Positions 43,037 to 51,756 of a stretch of DNA of 64,000 bases are shown here, one piece after another. Positions within the stretch are counted from its first letter, which is position 1; every line of letters begins with the position of its first letter. The stretch spans positions 1-64,000 of the forward strand of contig NZ_LROS01000004.1 in the NCBI RefSeq assembly GCF_001675165.1, read 5' to 3'. Source of the DNA: Clostridium ragsdalei P11. Lineage in GTDB: Bacteria > Bacillota > Clostridia > Clostridiales > Clostridiaceae. Made by a program: the position numbers and the translations under genes. The notes beneath the pieces were generated by a model that saw nothing but the letters and a program-made list of their open reading frames with translations, was not told the origin of the DNA and ran no database searches.

Positions 43037-44483
43037 ATAAATTTATAGGTATACAAATTTTGACCTCAGCTCCACCTTCATCATTATTTTTAACTTCAAC
43101 AGCACCACCTAATTTATCTACCAAAGTTTTGACAATATAAAGTCCTAAACCTGAATGTCCTTTTTCCTTTGACCTGGATTCATCCCCTTCATAAAACTTT
43201 TTAAATACATTTTCTAAATCTTTTCTTGAAAATCCACATCCAGTATCGCAAACAGAAAAAATCACTTTATCTGAATTTAACTTTAAATTTAAAGTTATTC
43301 TTCCATCTTCTTTAGTAAATCTTAAACTATTGGAAACTAAGTTATCAAGTATTTCTGATAATACATAAGTATCCACTTTTATTAGATCATTAGAGCTTCT
43401 CAAATCTTGAATATTGCATACAAACTTTATTTTTTTACCCTGTGCTAGTACATCATAATCCATACCTTTTTCATTTATATAAGCTATTAAATCACATTCA
43501 CTATCACTTAGTTTAAAAGTTTCATTTTCAATCTTAGTTAGTAAATTTATCCTTTGAACTTGATTGGACATTCTATCTATATTTCTGTTTATTAAATTTA
43601 AATATCTATATAGCTTGTCCTTATCTAATTTCTTACTTTCTAAAAGTCCCTCTACATGCCCTTTTATAATTGTAATGGGGGTTTTTAAATCATGTGCAAC
43701 ATCACTTACTATTTCTCTTCTCTCTTCTTCCATTTTCCACTGGTTTTCTAATGACTTCTTTAAATCTACTCTCATATCCTCAAATGACTTGCAGAGTTTT
43801 CCAAGTTCATTATCATTTTCATAACTTATCTTAAACTCCAAATCCCTAACTCTTATTCTTTCTGCAGCTTCCATTAACTGTTCTAAAGGTACATTTAATT
43901 TCTTGTTAAATCTACGACCAAATAATATGCTAAATAATATGATATACACAAATGGAGAAAGTACTACAAAAGTATCTGAATACCTAGCAATAAAGTTAAA
44001 GTTAGAATTTTTAGCACTACTTCTTATATAATATTTTAATATAACCATTCCTTTTAAGTCTTTGTTATCTATAATAGGGATAGACATTATAATTTCTGGA
44101 TTTATCCGTCCATTAATTTTGGTTGTTTGCTCTTTACTTATAGGCACTTCTGATGCAATAGACTTTTTAAAATAGCCATAAGAAAGCCTACCAGTTGAAT
44201 CTACTACTTCATATTCAATACCAACTGTAGGTATTACTTTTTCAAGTTCATTTTTAAAATCTTTATTTAATATTTTATCCTTATTCTTATTTATATATTG
44301 TTTTATTCCAGGTACTAAATCACTATAATAACCTGCTCTTAATATTACTCCTTTATTAATAAGAGAAATATCCAATATTAAACCTACTATGGCAAAAAAA
44401 ATGCTTAATATAATCACCAAAATCACTGAAATCATAAATTGTCTCTTAAAAGTTATATTTTTTATTATATTTAATTTCCCCAT
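43017..44483 (-). CDS. Membrane sensor histidine kinase with element-derived C-terminus
   Basis: A 488-residue kinase. One membrane helix at ~15-37, an extracellular sensor to ~165, a second helix at ~172-190, HAMP (NVPLEQLMEAAERI), HisKA with VAHDLKTPITIIKGH near 265, and HATPase_c with DNLVSNSLRF, VCDTGCGFS and GHSGLGLYIVK. The normal end (VKICIPINL) is followed by SDGYQP, encoded by repeat family B copy 4, so the original stop was lost on insertion. It is the last gene of a run that starts with an ABC transporter. Its partner may be the response regulator at 48364. Confidence 0.93.
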   Translation of the reverse strand: MGKLNIIKNITFKRQFMISVILVIILSIFFAIVGLILDISLINKGVILRAGYYSDLVPGIKQYINKNKDKILNKDFKNELEKVIPTVGIEYEVVDSTGRLSYGYFKKSIASEVPISKEQTTKINGRINPEIIMSIPIIDNKDLKGMVILKYYIRSSAKNSNFNFIARYSDTFVVLSPFVYIILFSILFGRRFNKKLNVPLEQLMEAAERIRVRDLEFKISYENDNELGKLCKSFEDMRVDLKKSLENQWKMEEERREIVSDVAHDLKTPITIIKGHVEGLLESKKLDKDKLYRYLNLINRNIDRMSNQVQRINLLTKIENETFKLSDSECDLIAYINEKGMDYDVLAQGKKIKFVCNIQDLRSSNDLIKVDTYVLSEILDNLVSNSLRFTKEDGRITLNLKLNSDKVIFSVCDTGCGFSRKDLENVFKKFYEGDESRSKEKGHSGLGLYIVKTLVDKLGGAVEVKNNDEGGAEVKICIPINLSDGYQP

Positions 44484-44504
44484 ATGTAATCTGCTCCTAT
44501 ATAA

Positions 44505-45839
44505 TTAGTTAGGCTCTGCACTACTTGTAGTATCTACAAATATCAATCCATCATATCGAAGGTCTAAAATTTCAGATTCAAAACTTTCATTTTCTCCAGA
44601 AAAAACAGCACCTATATCATGACAATATTGAGGTTTTGATAAAATGTTTTTTGCATATTTATTTTTCTTACAAGTGTTGAAATCAATGGAAAAAATAGGA
44701 TTTACCTTAGAGAAGATGTATGCTGCTGAATTTTCTTTTACTGCTTTTAAGGTACATTTTCCATTAACTGCTTGTCCATTTTCCTTATTTGTATAGTTGG
44801 CTCTTAAATCACCTTTATTAAACTCAAAGCCAATAACATACATTTTGTTGCCATACATATCATATAAATTTGAGCCCATTCTCTTTACATTTCCTTCTGG
44901 ATAATCTGAATTTGAACCGCCAAACTTGTCTATTCCTTTTGACACATGTAGATTATGTGCCCACAGCATTATCTTGCTGTCTTCTCCTTCATGGTCTAAA
45001 ATCCACTTTACATTTTCCGCCATATATTTATCTCTTTTAGTTTCTTTTTGAAAATCACTGCCTCCTGTGCCGAACATATCATAAAACTCACATATGACAT
45101 TTAAATTTTGCATATAAAGCTCATATTGTTCTTTTGAAGACCTTTTTATATATTCATCTTTGTTTTTTTCAAAAACATTTTTTATCTCCTTAATTCCATC
45201 AATTGGAAGCTGCTTTTTTACTCCATAATCTAATGTTTTGTCATTAAACTTTGAAAGCACTTCATGTACACTTAATTCATAGGATGGATCAACTTTTCTT
45301 AAATAATCTATAACATTTTGAGCTGCTGTATGGCTGGACTGCATGTCAAAACCATAGAATTTAATTTTCTTTTCATGTGTTTTATTATATTCCTTCATCC
45401 ATTCTACCATATCTAAAACTTCCTTAGTATCCCAGGTCCAAAATCCTAAATTTTTTATAAGCTTACTCGGGTCGCCATTACCATTTAAAATGTAGTCATT
45501 TACTGCCATACAGTCAGGCTGTGAAGCTTCCATAGCAAAAACATTATAACCCATTTCTTCCACAAGGAACTGAAACATTCTATGTTTCATCTGAAAAAAT
45601 TCTTTAGTTCCATGGGTAGCTTCTCCCATAGCAACAATTCTTTTATCCTTTAATATAGGTTTTAAAGGCATTAAATCTTCAAAACCACTATTATATTTTA
45701 CTGTTTTTAAATTTACCGCTTTAGTTTTAAAAGCCTGTACAGCTTTATTTGATTTATATTTACTATATTGGTTATTGACTCCAATACCTATTAGTATAAA
45801 TATAAATGCACAAATCACTATAATTACAATTTTTTTCAA
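44505..45839 (-). CDS. Erythromycin esterase-like protein, membrane-anchored
   Basis: 445 residues from TTG at 45839, set by AGGAGG eight bases upstream. An N-terminal membrane anchor or signal at 2-22, then an erythromycin-esterase-family domain: MGEATHGTKEFFQMKHR (the His/Glu active-site region), YNVFAMEASQPDC, FYGFDMQSSH and MLWAHNLHVSKG. The family includes macrolide esterases but also many enzymes of unknown substrate. The extracytoplasmic position and linkage to an ABC exporter and kinase suggest a defence or envelope role rather than proven macrolide resistance. Confidence 0.87.
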   Translation of the reverse strand: MKKIVIIVICAFIFILIGIGVNNQYSKYKSNKAVQAFKTKAVNLKTVKYNSGFEDLMPLKPILKDKRIVAMGEATHGTKEFFQMKHRMFQFLVEEMGYNVFAMEASQPDCMAVNDYILNGNGDPSKLIKNLGFWTWDTKEVLDMVEWMKEYNKTHEKKIKFYGFDMQSSHTAAQNVIDYLRKVDPSYELSVHEVLSKFNDKTLDYGVKKQLPIDGIKEIKNVFEKNKDEYIKRSSKEQYELYMQNLNVICEFYDMFGTGGSDFQKETKRDKYMAENVKWILDHEGEDSKIMLWAHNLHVSKGIDKFGGSNSDYPEGNVKRMGSNLYDMYGNKMYVIGFEFNKGDLRANYTNKENGQAVNGKCTLKAVKENSAAYIFSKVNPIFSIDFNTCKKNKYAKNILSKPQYCHDIGAVFSGENESFESEILDLRYDGLIFVDTTSSAEPN

Positions 45840-45851
45840 TAAAATCACCTC

Positions 45852-46625
45852 CTAATAAAGATAATCTTTCTTTTGCCATAAAAATATACTTACAAGTAAT
45901 CCCCCAAGCAAGGTGCTTATTAAAGTAATGTAAAAACTCATAGGAGCTGTATTTGATAAAACATGAAAACCATATTTTGTAGTTTTATCTAAAAACTCAA
46001 AGGGCTTTATATATAAGCTCAAACCTACAAGTGCAGCTATAACAGCTAAAATTGAAATTATAGAATTACTTATTACTAATCCAATAATGCTTGATATTGA
46101 TAAGACACATAAAGCTATTATAAATTGTATAATGAAAAATTTAGCAGTGTATAAAAGTGCTCCAGACATTGAAAATTCCTGTTGTATTTTATAAAACTTT
46201 ACACTTAATGCATTAGGCATAAACAGATATCCGAAAATTGTACTTATTATAAACGCTATGAACATTAGTATAAAGGTAGTTACAGTTAAGGCTGCCCATT
46301 TGCTTACTATAAATTCATATTTTTTATACGGTCTTGTTACATACATTCTAAAAGCACCTATGGATTGCTCATAGTTGATTGAAGATATAAATAAAATAGG
46401 CAAAATTAAATATATTAGTTCTACTCTTATTTCATAAAATGCAAAAGGTGAAAAATTAAGTCTGTTCAAATCTACATTATAATCTACACCATCATAGGAG
46501 CCCTGTGGACTTATATACCTAAATATACACATTAGTATTATCATACCTAAATAAAATGCTAATAGTAATTGGTTTCTTCTATTCTCAAAAATTCTTTGAA
46601 ATTCTGAAACTATTAATCTTTTCAT
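45852..46625 (-). CDS. ABC-2 type transporter permease
   Basis: 257 residues from ATG at 46625 (AGGAGG ten bases upstream). Six membrane helices and a large extracellular loop after helix 1 (residues ~38-60), typical of lantibiotic or bacitracin-type ABC-2 permeases. It is the second of two permease genes, 14 bases after the first. It likely forms a heterodimer with the protein at 46640-47461 on the ATPase at 47477. Confidence 0.88.
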   Translation of the reverse strand: MKRLIVSEFQRIFENRRNQLLLAFYLGMIILMCIFRYISPQGSYDGVDYNVDLNRLNFSPFAFYEIRVELIYLILPILFISSINYEQSIGAFRMYVTRPYKKYEFIVSKWAALTVTTFILMFIAFIISTIFGYLFMPNALSVKFYKIQQEFSMSGALLYTAKFFIIQFIIALCVLSISSIIGLVISNSIISILAVIAALVGLSLYIKPFEFLDKTTKYGFHVLSNTAPMSFYITLISTLLGGLLVSIFLWQKKDYLY

Positions 46626-46639
46626 ATTCGTGTTACCTC

Positions 46640-47461
46640 CTAACAATAACAATCTTGATCACTAAATAAACTATGTGCAATTAAATAAAAGACAATTATG
46701 TGAAAAGCAATGGATGTAAATATTATCCCCACTTGCTGAGGCGTTTGTGCCAAAAGTGTTTCTATCCCTATATATTGAATTCTTGTAATAAAAGAAAAGT
46801 ACAAAATGTTATATATTTGAGAAGTATTATCCATAAGGAAGGAAAATATCTCTGGTAAAATTATAGACACAAGTATAAATGCTAAACTAGCTGAAAGTGC
46901 ACCTATAGTAGTTTTACACATCATTGATATACATATAATAACTGATATAACAGCAGCTAAAACTAAAAAGGAAATAACATAGTATTTTGTATTGTAAATC
47001 ATACTTTCATTTATTGTAAATTTATTTGAATAATAAGGAAACTTAACTTCCTGTTTTGGTAAAGCTAAATATCCTAAAAAGCTGCTTAAAATAAAATTCG
47101 TAATTAAAAGTAAAAATACTGTACTCAACGTAACTAGATACTTTACTTTGAAAATTTCACTAAAAGAAAAACTTCTTAGCATTACCATTCTCATTTGCCC
47201 TTCTCTATACTCACTGGTTACAGCCATGATAATAAGAAGGATTACTATAACATCAAAAACCAATATGCTTTCGTTTCTTAAGATTACGCTTGGAAAATTT
47301 AAGCAAGAAACATATTTAGGGCTATTTAGAGTAATTAAAGCATCTATTTTAATATAGTGTTTTATAGCAATTATAATTGCCAGTGGTATTAGCATAAATG
47401 AAATCCAAGTAGATTTCCTATTCCACAATCTTTGCCATTCACTAATAAATAATTGTTTCAT
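46640..47461 (-). CDS. ABC-2 type transporter permease
   Basis: 273 residues from ATG at 47461; a GTG two codons upstream is in frame. Six membrane helices, with an N-terminal cytoplasmic SEWQRLWNRKSTW segment resembling the sister permease start. It follows the ATPase gene by 15 bases in the same operon. Confidence 0.88.
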   Translation of the reverse strand: MKQLFISEWQRLWNRKSTWISFMLIPLAIIIAIKHYIKIDALITLNSPKYVSCLNFPSVILRNESILVFDVIVILLIIMAVTSEYREGQMRMVMLRSFSFSEIFKVKYLVTLSTVFLLLITNFILSSFLGYLALPKQEVKFPYYSNKFTINESMIYNTKYYVISFLVLAAVISVIICISMMCKTTIGALSASLAFILVSIILPEIFSFLMDNTSQIYNILYFSFITRIQYIGIETLLAQTPQQVGIIFTSIAFHIIVFYLIAHSLFSDQDCYC

Positions 47462-47476
47462 AATCACATCTTCCTC

Positions 47477-48214
47477 CTAACATCCACTTACTAATTTTAT
47501 AAAGGCATCCTCTAATCTGCCGCTTTTGCCCATGGATTCTAGTTCATATTTACTTCCCTGCCATACAAGTTTTCCTTTGTTTATTACTACAAATCTATTG
47601 CAAAGCTGTTGAAGTTCATCTAACAAATGGCTCGATATAAAGAAGGTTATTTTCTTTTCTTTTTGGAGCTTAAATATAAGTTCTCTTAAATCTCTCATGC
47701 CCATTGGATCAAGTCCATTTGCAGGTTCATCTAAAATAATTACTTCTGGATTGTTTAAAAGTGCTTGTGCAATACCAAGTCTCTGCTTCATTCCTAAGGA
47801 ATAAGTTTTAACTTTATCTGAGCCTCTATCTTGAAGATCTACTATCTTTAAAACCTCCTCCACTTTTTCTTTTTGTTCAGACTTTGACATAGCTGGATTT
47901 AACATAGCTAAGTTCTGAAGATTTTTTCTTCCTGACATATATGGAAAGAATATAGGCTCTTCAACTATTGCTCCAAGTTTTAATAATGCAGTTTTTCTTT
48001 CTTTGACTACATTAGCTCCATCTATAGTTACTTCTCCTTCCGTAGGTGAAATTAGATTTGTTATTACTCTAATCATAGTAGTTTTTCCTGCACCATTAGG
48101 TCCAATAAAACCACAGATATCACCTTCATAAACATCGAAGGAAATATTCTCCAATATGGTTTTTTCCCCTATTTTTTTGCTCACATTTTTAACTGCAATT
48201 TTTTCACTTGACAT
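47477..48214 (-). CDS. ABC transporter ATP-binding protein (BcrA-like)
   Basis: A 245-residue BcrA-type ATPase: Walker A GPNGAGKTT near residue 39, signature YSLGMKQRLGIA, Walker B VIILDEPANGLDP and the H-loop ISSHLL. First gene of the five-gene run ATPase-permease-permease-esterase-kinase. This combination resembles antimicrobial-peptide or antibiotic export modules. A repeat pattern upstream (48259-48298) suggests response-regulator control. Confidence 0.92.
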   Translation of the reverse strand: MSSEKIAVKNVSKKIGEKTILENISFDVYEGDICGFIGPNGAGKTTMIRVITNLISPTEGEVTIDGANVVKERKTALLKLGAIVEEPIFFPYMSGRKNLQNLAMLNPAMSKSEQKEKVEEVLKIVDLQDRGSDKVKTYSLGMKQRLGIAQALLNNPEVIILDEPANGLDPMGMRDLRELIFKLQKEKKITFFISSHLLDELQQLCNRFVVINKGKLVWQGSKYELESMGKSGRLEDAFIKLVSGC

Positions 48215-48258
48215 AAATTAATGCCTCCTAATTACTAATACTTTTTAAACACAAGGTA

Positions 48259-48298
48259 ATTATAAGAGGCAATTTTAAAGTTTTCTTAAAGTTTTAAA
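48259..48298 (-). promoter_or_regulatory. Probable response-regulator-activated promoter of the ABC operon
   Basis: TATAAT on the minus strand (48259-48264) has no good -35. In its place the direct repeat TTAAAGT (48275-48281 and 48286-48292) recurs with an 11-bp period, and a third half-match follows. About one helical turn between repeats at the -35 region is the usual layout for OmpR-family activators, and the gene just upstream encodes one. Confidence 0.5.
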
Positions 48299-48330
48299 TT
48301 ATAATTATAAACTTTTTATATTTATTGCAT

Positions 48331-48369
48331 AAAAATAGACTAAACCAGATTTTGGGCTTAGTCTTATTT
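48331..48369 (-). terminator. Terminator after the response-regulator gene
   Basis: AATAGACTAA and CC pair with GG and TTAGTCTTATT around a short loop. The stem overlaps the regulator's stop codon, and TTTTT follows on the minus strand. It separates the regulator operon from the ABC operon. Confidence 0.7.
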
Positions 48370-49047
48370 TTCCCACTTATACCCTACTCCCCAGACAGTA
48401 GAAATATATTCTTCTTCAGGATCAAAGTTTTGAATCTTATGTCTTATCTTTTTAACATGCTCCGCTACCGATGCTGAATCTCCTTCAGCATCATAACCCC
48501 ATACTTTCTCATATATCTGTTCCTTTGAAAAAACTTGTCCACAATTTACCGACAAAAATTCAATTATATCAAATTCCTTTTTAGTTAAAATTATTAACTG
48601 GCCATTACAGTAAACTTCTCTATTTCTTAAGTTTATACTTACATTTTTAAAGTATAAATTGGCCTTTTCAGTATTATTTGCGTTTCTTTTTTCCCTTCTC
48701 AAATGAGCATGTATTCTTGCTTTTAATTGTCTTAAACTAAATGGCTTTTGAATATAATCGTCTCCACCAGAAGCAAGCCCCTTAACTATGTCTCTTTCTT
48801 CTCCTTTAGCAGTTAAAAAAATAATTGGACAGCTTACTATATCTCTTATATCATTACATACCTCATATCCATTTTTACCTGGCATCATAATATCAAGTAA
48901 TATTAAATCTGGATAAAGCTTTATTTTTTCCAGGGCTTCTTCACCACTAGAGGCAGTAAAAACTTCATAATCATCTTCCTCCAATGAATCTTTTAAAAAA
49001 GATATTATATCTTCTTCATCATCTACTACTAATATTTTTTCTCTCAA
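48364..49047 (-). CDS. OmpR/PhoB-family response regulator
   Basis: 227 residues, TTG start at 49047 with GGAG nine bases upstream. The receiver domain has the acidic pair DDEED at 8-12, phosphoacceptor Asp in LILLDIMMPG near 52, the switch Thr in FLTAK and the Lys in YIQKPF. The C-terminal winged helix has REVYCNGQ...KKEFDIIEFL and VAEHVKKIRHKI. Its start overlaps the CDP-alcohol transferase gene by 29 bases. No kinase is adjacent; the kinase at 43017-44483, five genes away, is the obvious partner candidate. Confidence 0.93.
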   Translation of the reverse strand: MREKILVVDDEEDIISFLKDSLEEDDYEVFTASSGEEALEKIKLYPDLILLDIMMPGKNGYEVCNDIRDIVSCPIIFLTAKGEERDIVKGLASGGDDYIQKPFSLRQLKARIHAHLRREKRNANNTEKANLYFKNVSINLRNREVYCNGQLIILTKKEFDIIEFLSVNCGQVFSKEQIYEKVWGYDAEGDSASVAEHVKKIRHKIQNFDPEEEYISTVWGVGYKWEK

Positions 49048-49582
49048 TTTTTATCACTCCAATAATACTTTTCCTATTTATTTGTAATTCACTTGAAAAC
49101 AAATTAATCAATAATTCCTCACTAGCAGAAATGCTTGCAATAGTACAAACTATATACATAATCATATTTGATTGCACAAAGGCAAGTGATATTATAAATG
49201 CAAACAGTATAAATCCTGTAAACTTGTTTCCATAAGTATGAAGCATTTCAAAAGTTTTATACTTTATAAATATCACTATCATTGATATTATTTTAATTAT
49301 TGCTATAATGAAAACCCAGATGATAATTCTAATTGTCAGTTTAATAACTGGATACAGTACAATTATTAATACCAATATCATTATAAAATCTCCAATAGAA
49401 TCAAGGTTATCACCTAGTTTGCTTGTGGTATGTGTTTTTCTTGCTGCATATCCATCAAGAACATCAGTAATTTGACAAGCAACAAAAATTATAAAAAATG
49501 GTCCACTCAAAGGTCTTACAAATAACATCATAATTGCAAGAAATATTCTTAAAAGTGATATATAATTTGCTATTAATCTCAA
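49019..49582 (-). CDS. CDP-alcohol phosphatidyltransferase-family membrane protein
   Basis: About 187 residues, five or six membrane helices. The family signature is complete: DVLDGYAARKTHTTSKLGDNLDSIGD (DGxxAR-x8-GxxxDxxxD) near residues 40-65. Such enzymes make phosphatidylglycerol-phosphate, phosphatidylserine or similar lipids. The start is uncertain: GAGGTG sits directly before ATG-TTG-TTG, so one of the TTGs (49585 or 49582) is favoured over the longer frame reaching 49672. It overlaps the response-regulator gene, implying coupling. Confidence 0.8.
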   Translation of the reverse strand: MRLIANYISLLRIFLAIMMLFVRPLSGPFFIIFVACQITDVLDGYAARKTHTTSKLGDNLDSIGDFIMILVLIIVLYPVIKLTIRIIIWVFIIAIIKIISMIVIFIKYKTFEMLHTYGNKFTGFILFAFIISLAFVQSNMIMYIVCTIASISASEELLINLFSSELQINRKSIIGVIKIERKNISSR

Positions 49583-49664
49583 CAACATCACCTCATAAAT
49601 TATTAATTTATCTATAATCATTTTAACAACTTTACTATTTTTTAGTGTAACAGTCTTTTTTTCA

Positions 49665-50144
49665 TTACACAAGAATGATAAACATAGGAATAAGTAATTC
49701 TAGTACAATTGAAAGATTAGTGATGGTAACAAATACTTCTGTAGAATTTTTATTTTTTCGAATCATATGCTGCATAAATGCCAAAAAATAGAACAAAATT
49801 CCTAAAGATGCTGCTGTATATCTAAAATTAGAAACCAAAAGTGATGTTATTCCAATAAGTCCAAAGCAGATATTTGCAAATCCAAGTTCCCTTACAATAG
49901 GAAATACCTTTTCATCCGTGATATTAAATATACCTTTCGCCGTAAATGCTGGATTTAAAGACTGCTTTAAGCCCGCTGTAAAAAGTCTAAGTCCTACTCC
50001 AAAGAAAATACACCATTTAAGTACTACCTGTACAATCATTGTATTCTTAAAAATAAATACATCTATAATAATACTAATTAACGGTAAAACATAAAAAAAT
50101 AAAATTACAACTATTTTAAAAAATCCAAATTTTCTTTTCATCAT
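49665..50144 (-). CDS. Small membrane protein (DUF6790-like)
   Basis: A 159-residue protein with four or five membrane helices and the conserved segment NPAFTAKGIFNITDEKVFPIVRELGFAN between helices 2 and 3. The family resembles DUF6790 proteins and has no known function. It lies downstream of a MarR gene with the operator TGTTTA-N5-TAAACA 19 bases before its start, so it is a likely target of that MarR. Confidence 0.78.
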   Translation of the reverse strand: MMKRKFGFFKIVVILFFYVLPLISIIIDVFIFKNTMIVQVVLKWCIFFGVGLRLFTAGLKQSLNPAFTAKGIFNITDEKVFPIVRELGFANICFGLIGITSLLVSNFRYTAASLGILFYFLAFMQHMIRKNKNSTEVFVTITNLSIVLELLIPMFIILV

Positions 50145-50162
50145 TTTCCACCTCTTTATATA

Positions 50163-50179
50163 TGTTTAGTATCTAAACA
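50163..50179 (-). promoter_or_regulatory. MarR operator between marR and the DUF6790-like gene
   Basis: TGTTTA-GTATC-TAAACA, a perfect 6-bp inverted repeat with a 5-bp spacer. The same form recurs upstream of the marR gene itself (50651-50667). Confidence 0.8.
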
Positions 50180-50195
50180 TAATGAATAAAAAAAT

Positions 50196-50639
50196 TTATT
50201 GTTTTAGATAATTTTCAAGTTGAGCTAAGAGATTTATTAAAGCATGCTGAGCCTCCTTAGAATATTTTTTTAGAATATTGTCAAAATCTTCATACATTTT
50301 TTTATGATATGTATTGTGTGCTTCAAAAACTACTTTACCTTTTTCAGTAAGAGTTAAAACGACCTCATTATCAGTAAGCGGAGAAGGATTTTTAAATACC
50401 ATTTGCTTTTTCAAAAGCTTATCTAGACATTGAGATACTGCCCCTTTAGTTATTCCAAGCAATTTTGATAACTTTGTGACATTTATGTTTTCATAGTTTC
50501 CAATTGCCTCTATCATATGAAGCTCACTTCTATAAAGAGTAGTTTCTTTATCAAACTCAATTGGCTGCCTGCGAAGATCCTGATATTCATTAAAAACCCT
50601 CTCAAACTGTTCTATAATTTTTGTAATTTCTTTATTCAT
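50196..50639 (-). CDS. MarR-family transcriptional regulator
   Basis: A 147-residue winged-helix protein: YRSELHMIEAIGNYENINVTKLSKLLGITKGAVSQCLDKLLKKQ in the DNA-binding region, then a wing LTDNEVVLTLTEKG. ATG follows AGGAGG. Identical-form operators flank it, so it most likely represses its own transcription and the downstream membrane-protein/lipid-enzyme/response-regulator run. Confidence 0.92.
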   Translation of the reverse strand: MNKEITKIIEQFERVFNEYQDLRRQPIEFDKETTLYRSELHMIEAIGNYENINVTKLSKLLGITKGAVSQCLDKLLKKQMVFKNPSPLTDNEVVLTLTEKGKVVFEAHNTYHKKMYEDFDNILKKYSKEAQHALINLLAQLENYLKQ

Positions 50640-50650
50640 AAGTGTCCTCC

Positions 50651-50667
50651 TGTTTATCTACTAAACA
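50651..50667 (-). promoter_or_regulatory. MarR operator upstream of marR
   Basis: TGTTTA-TCTAC-TAAACA, matching the downstream operator in half-sites and spacing. It overlaps the leader just before the ribosome site. Confidence 0.8.
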
Positions 50668-50730
50668 GAGAATACTACTTAATACCATATTTGTCAATAC
50701 TGTTTTTATTATAACTAAGTTATCTAGCAT

Positions 50731-51204
50731 TTCCAACTTTTTTATTATATTTCTTCCAAATTCCTCAGCTTTGCTTAAATCTTTGTTATCAGGTCGTCCT
50801 TTTGCTATAGGTATTTATTCTGTAGAAAATGAGTGTTCCCCTATAAATGAACCTACTGCAACCACCTTAAATTCAGAATCTTTAGCTATGGAATAAAGTT
50901 CATTTAAAGCTACCCCATTATCCATATTTCCATAAAGAGTTATAAGTACAACTGGCTTGTTATTGCCTTTTAAACTTCTTAAAAAAGGCTCTACTATTTT
51001 AGGAATATGTGTTGCATAAACAGGTACTCCAATTAGAATTATATCTTCGCTAATTATATAACTATTTAAATTTCTAATTTTAGGTGATGTTATATCAATT
51101 AACCTATTATTATCTATACCCATACCTGCCACAATAAAATTAATAACTTTTTTAGTTGTTCCCGTAGGTGAAAAATATATCATTGCTGCTGAATTAATTA
51201 TCAT
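50731..51204 (-). pseudogene. Flavodoxin-domain (EFR1-type) gene with premature stop
   Basis: ATG at 51204 with AAGGA upstream. The flavodoxin domain is intact to EHSFSTE: the FMN loop is SPTGTTKK near residue 12, and the second loop reads GVPVYATHIPKIVEPFL. A TAA at 50815-50817 interrupts it, yet the same frame continues IPIAKGRPDNKDL and SKAEEFGRNIIKKLE, exactly the residues that follow in EFR1 flavodoxin-ferredoxin proteins. Glu (GAA) to TAA is one base change. The ferredoxin half is absent. Loss of function by nonsense mutation plus 3' deletion is likely. Confidence 0.75.
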
Positions 51205-51238
51205 AAAATTATCCTTCCTTGTATAATCATACTTGGCA

Positions 51239-51643
51239 TTACTTTGATGATGAACGAAATACTACTAAAAACCAAATAACATTTACAATTAACGATGCAA
51301 TACAAATAACTCCCATTAGTGTATATAATGAATTTTTAGCAAATAAATTAGACATAAAGACAACTGCAATTAGCGAAAAGTCTGATAATATTCCAATTAC
51401 CAAAACAAATGCCAATACAAATCTCACTGCTCTTATTCCTAATATATAAATGATTAAAGGTATTATATACAATAATAAAACAATACCCACAGATAACCAC
51501 ATGCCAAAAGAGTTAAATTTATTTGCATTAGGTCCAGAATTAGCAAGCGGCAAAAGAGAACTTATAACTATTAGTGAGCAAAAAAGTACTGCAGAAACTA
51601 ATGTTATGGAAATAACTTTACATTCATTTTTTTGTTCTATCAT
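51239..51643 (-). CDS. Four-helix membrane protein of unknown function
   Basis: 134 residues, four hydrophobic helices (near 12-32, 47-70, 72-92 and 105-128) with short loops. AAGGATG lies upstream of the ATG. No family was recognised. It is divergent from the BceR-like regulator gene by 113 bases, so the two may share a control region. Confidence 0.7.
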   Translation of the reverse strand: MIEQKNECKVISITLVSAVLFCSLIVISSLLPLANSGPNANKFNSFGMWLSVGIVLLLYIIPLIIYILGIRAVRFVLAFVLVIGILSDFSLIAVVFMSNLFAKNSLYTLMGVICIASLIVNVIWFLVVFRSSSK

Positions 51644-51756
51644 TATTTAGACATCCTTTTCTGATTTTTGTTCATTCCAATTAAAAATGAATTATTAATT
51701 ATATTATATTATGATAAAATGGAAATACACAACATTACTTTCAAGAGGTGTATTAA

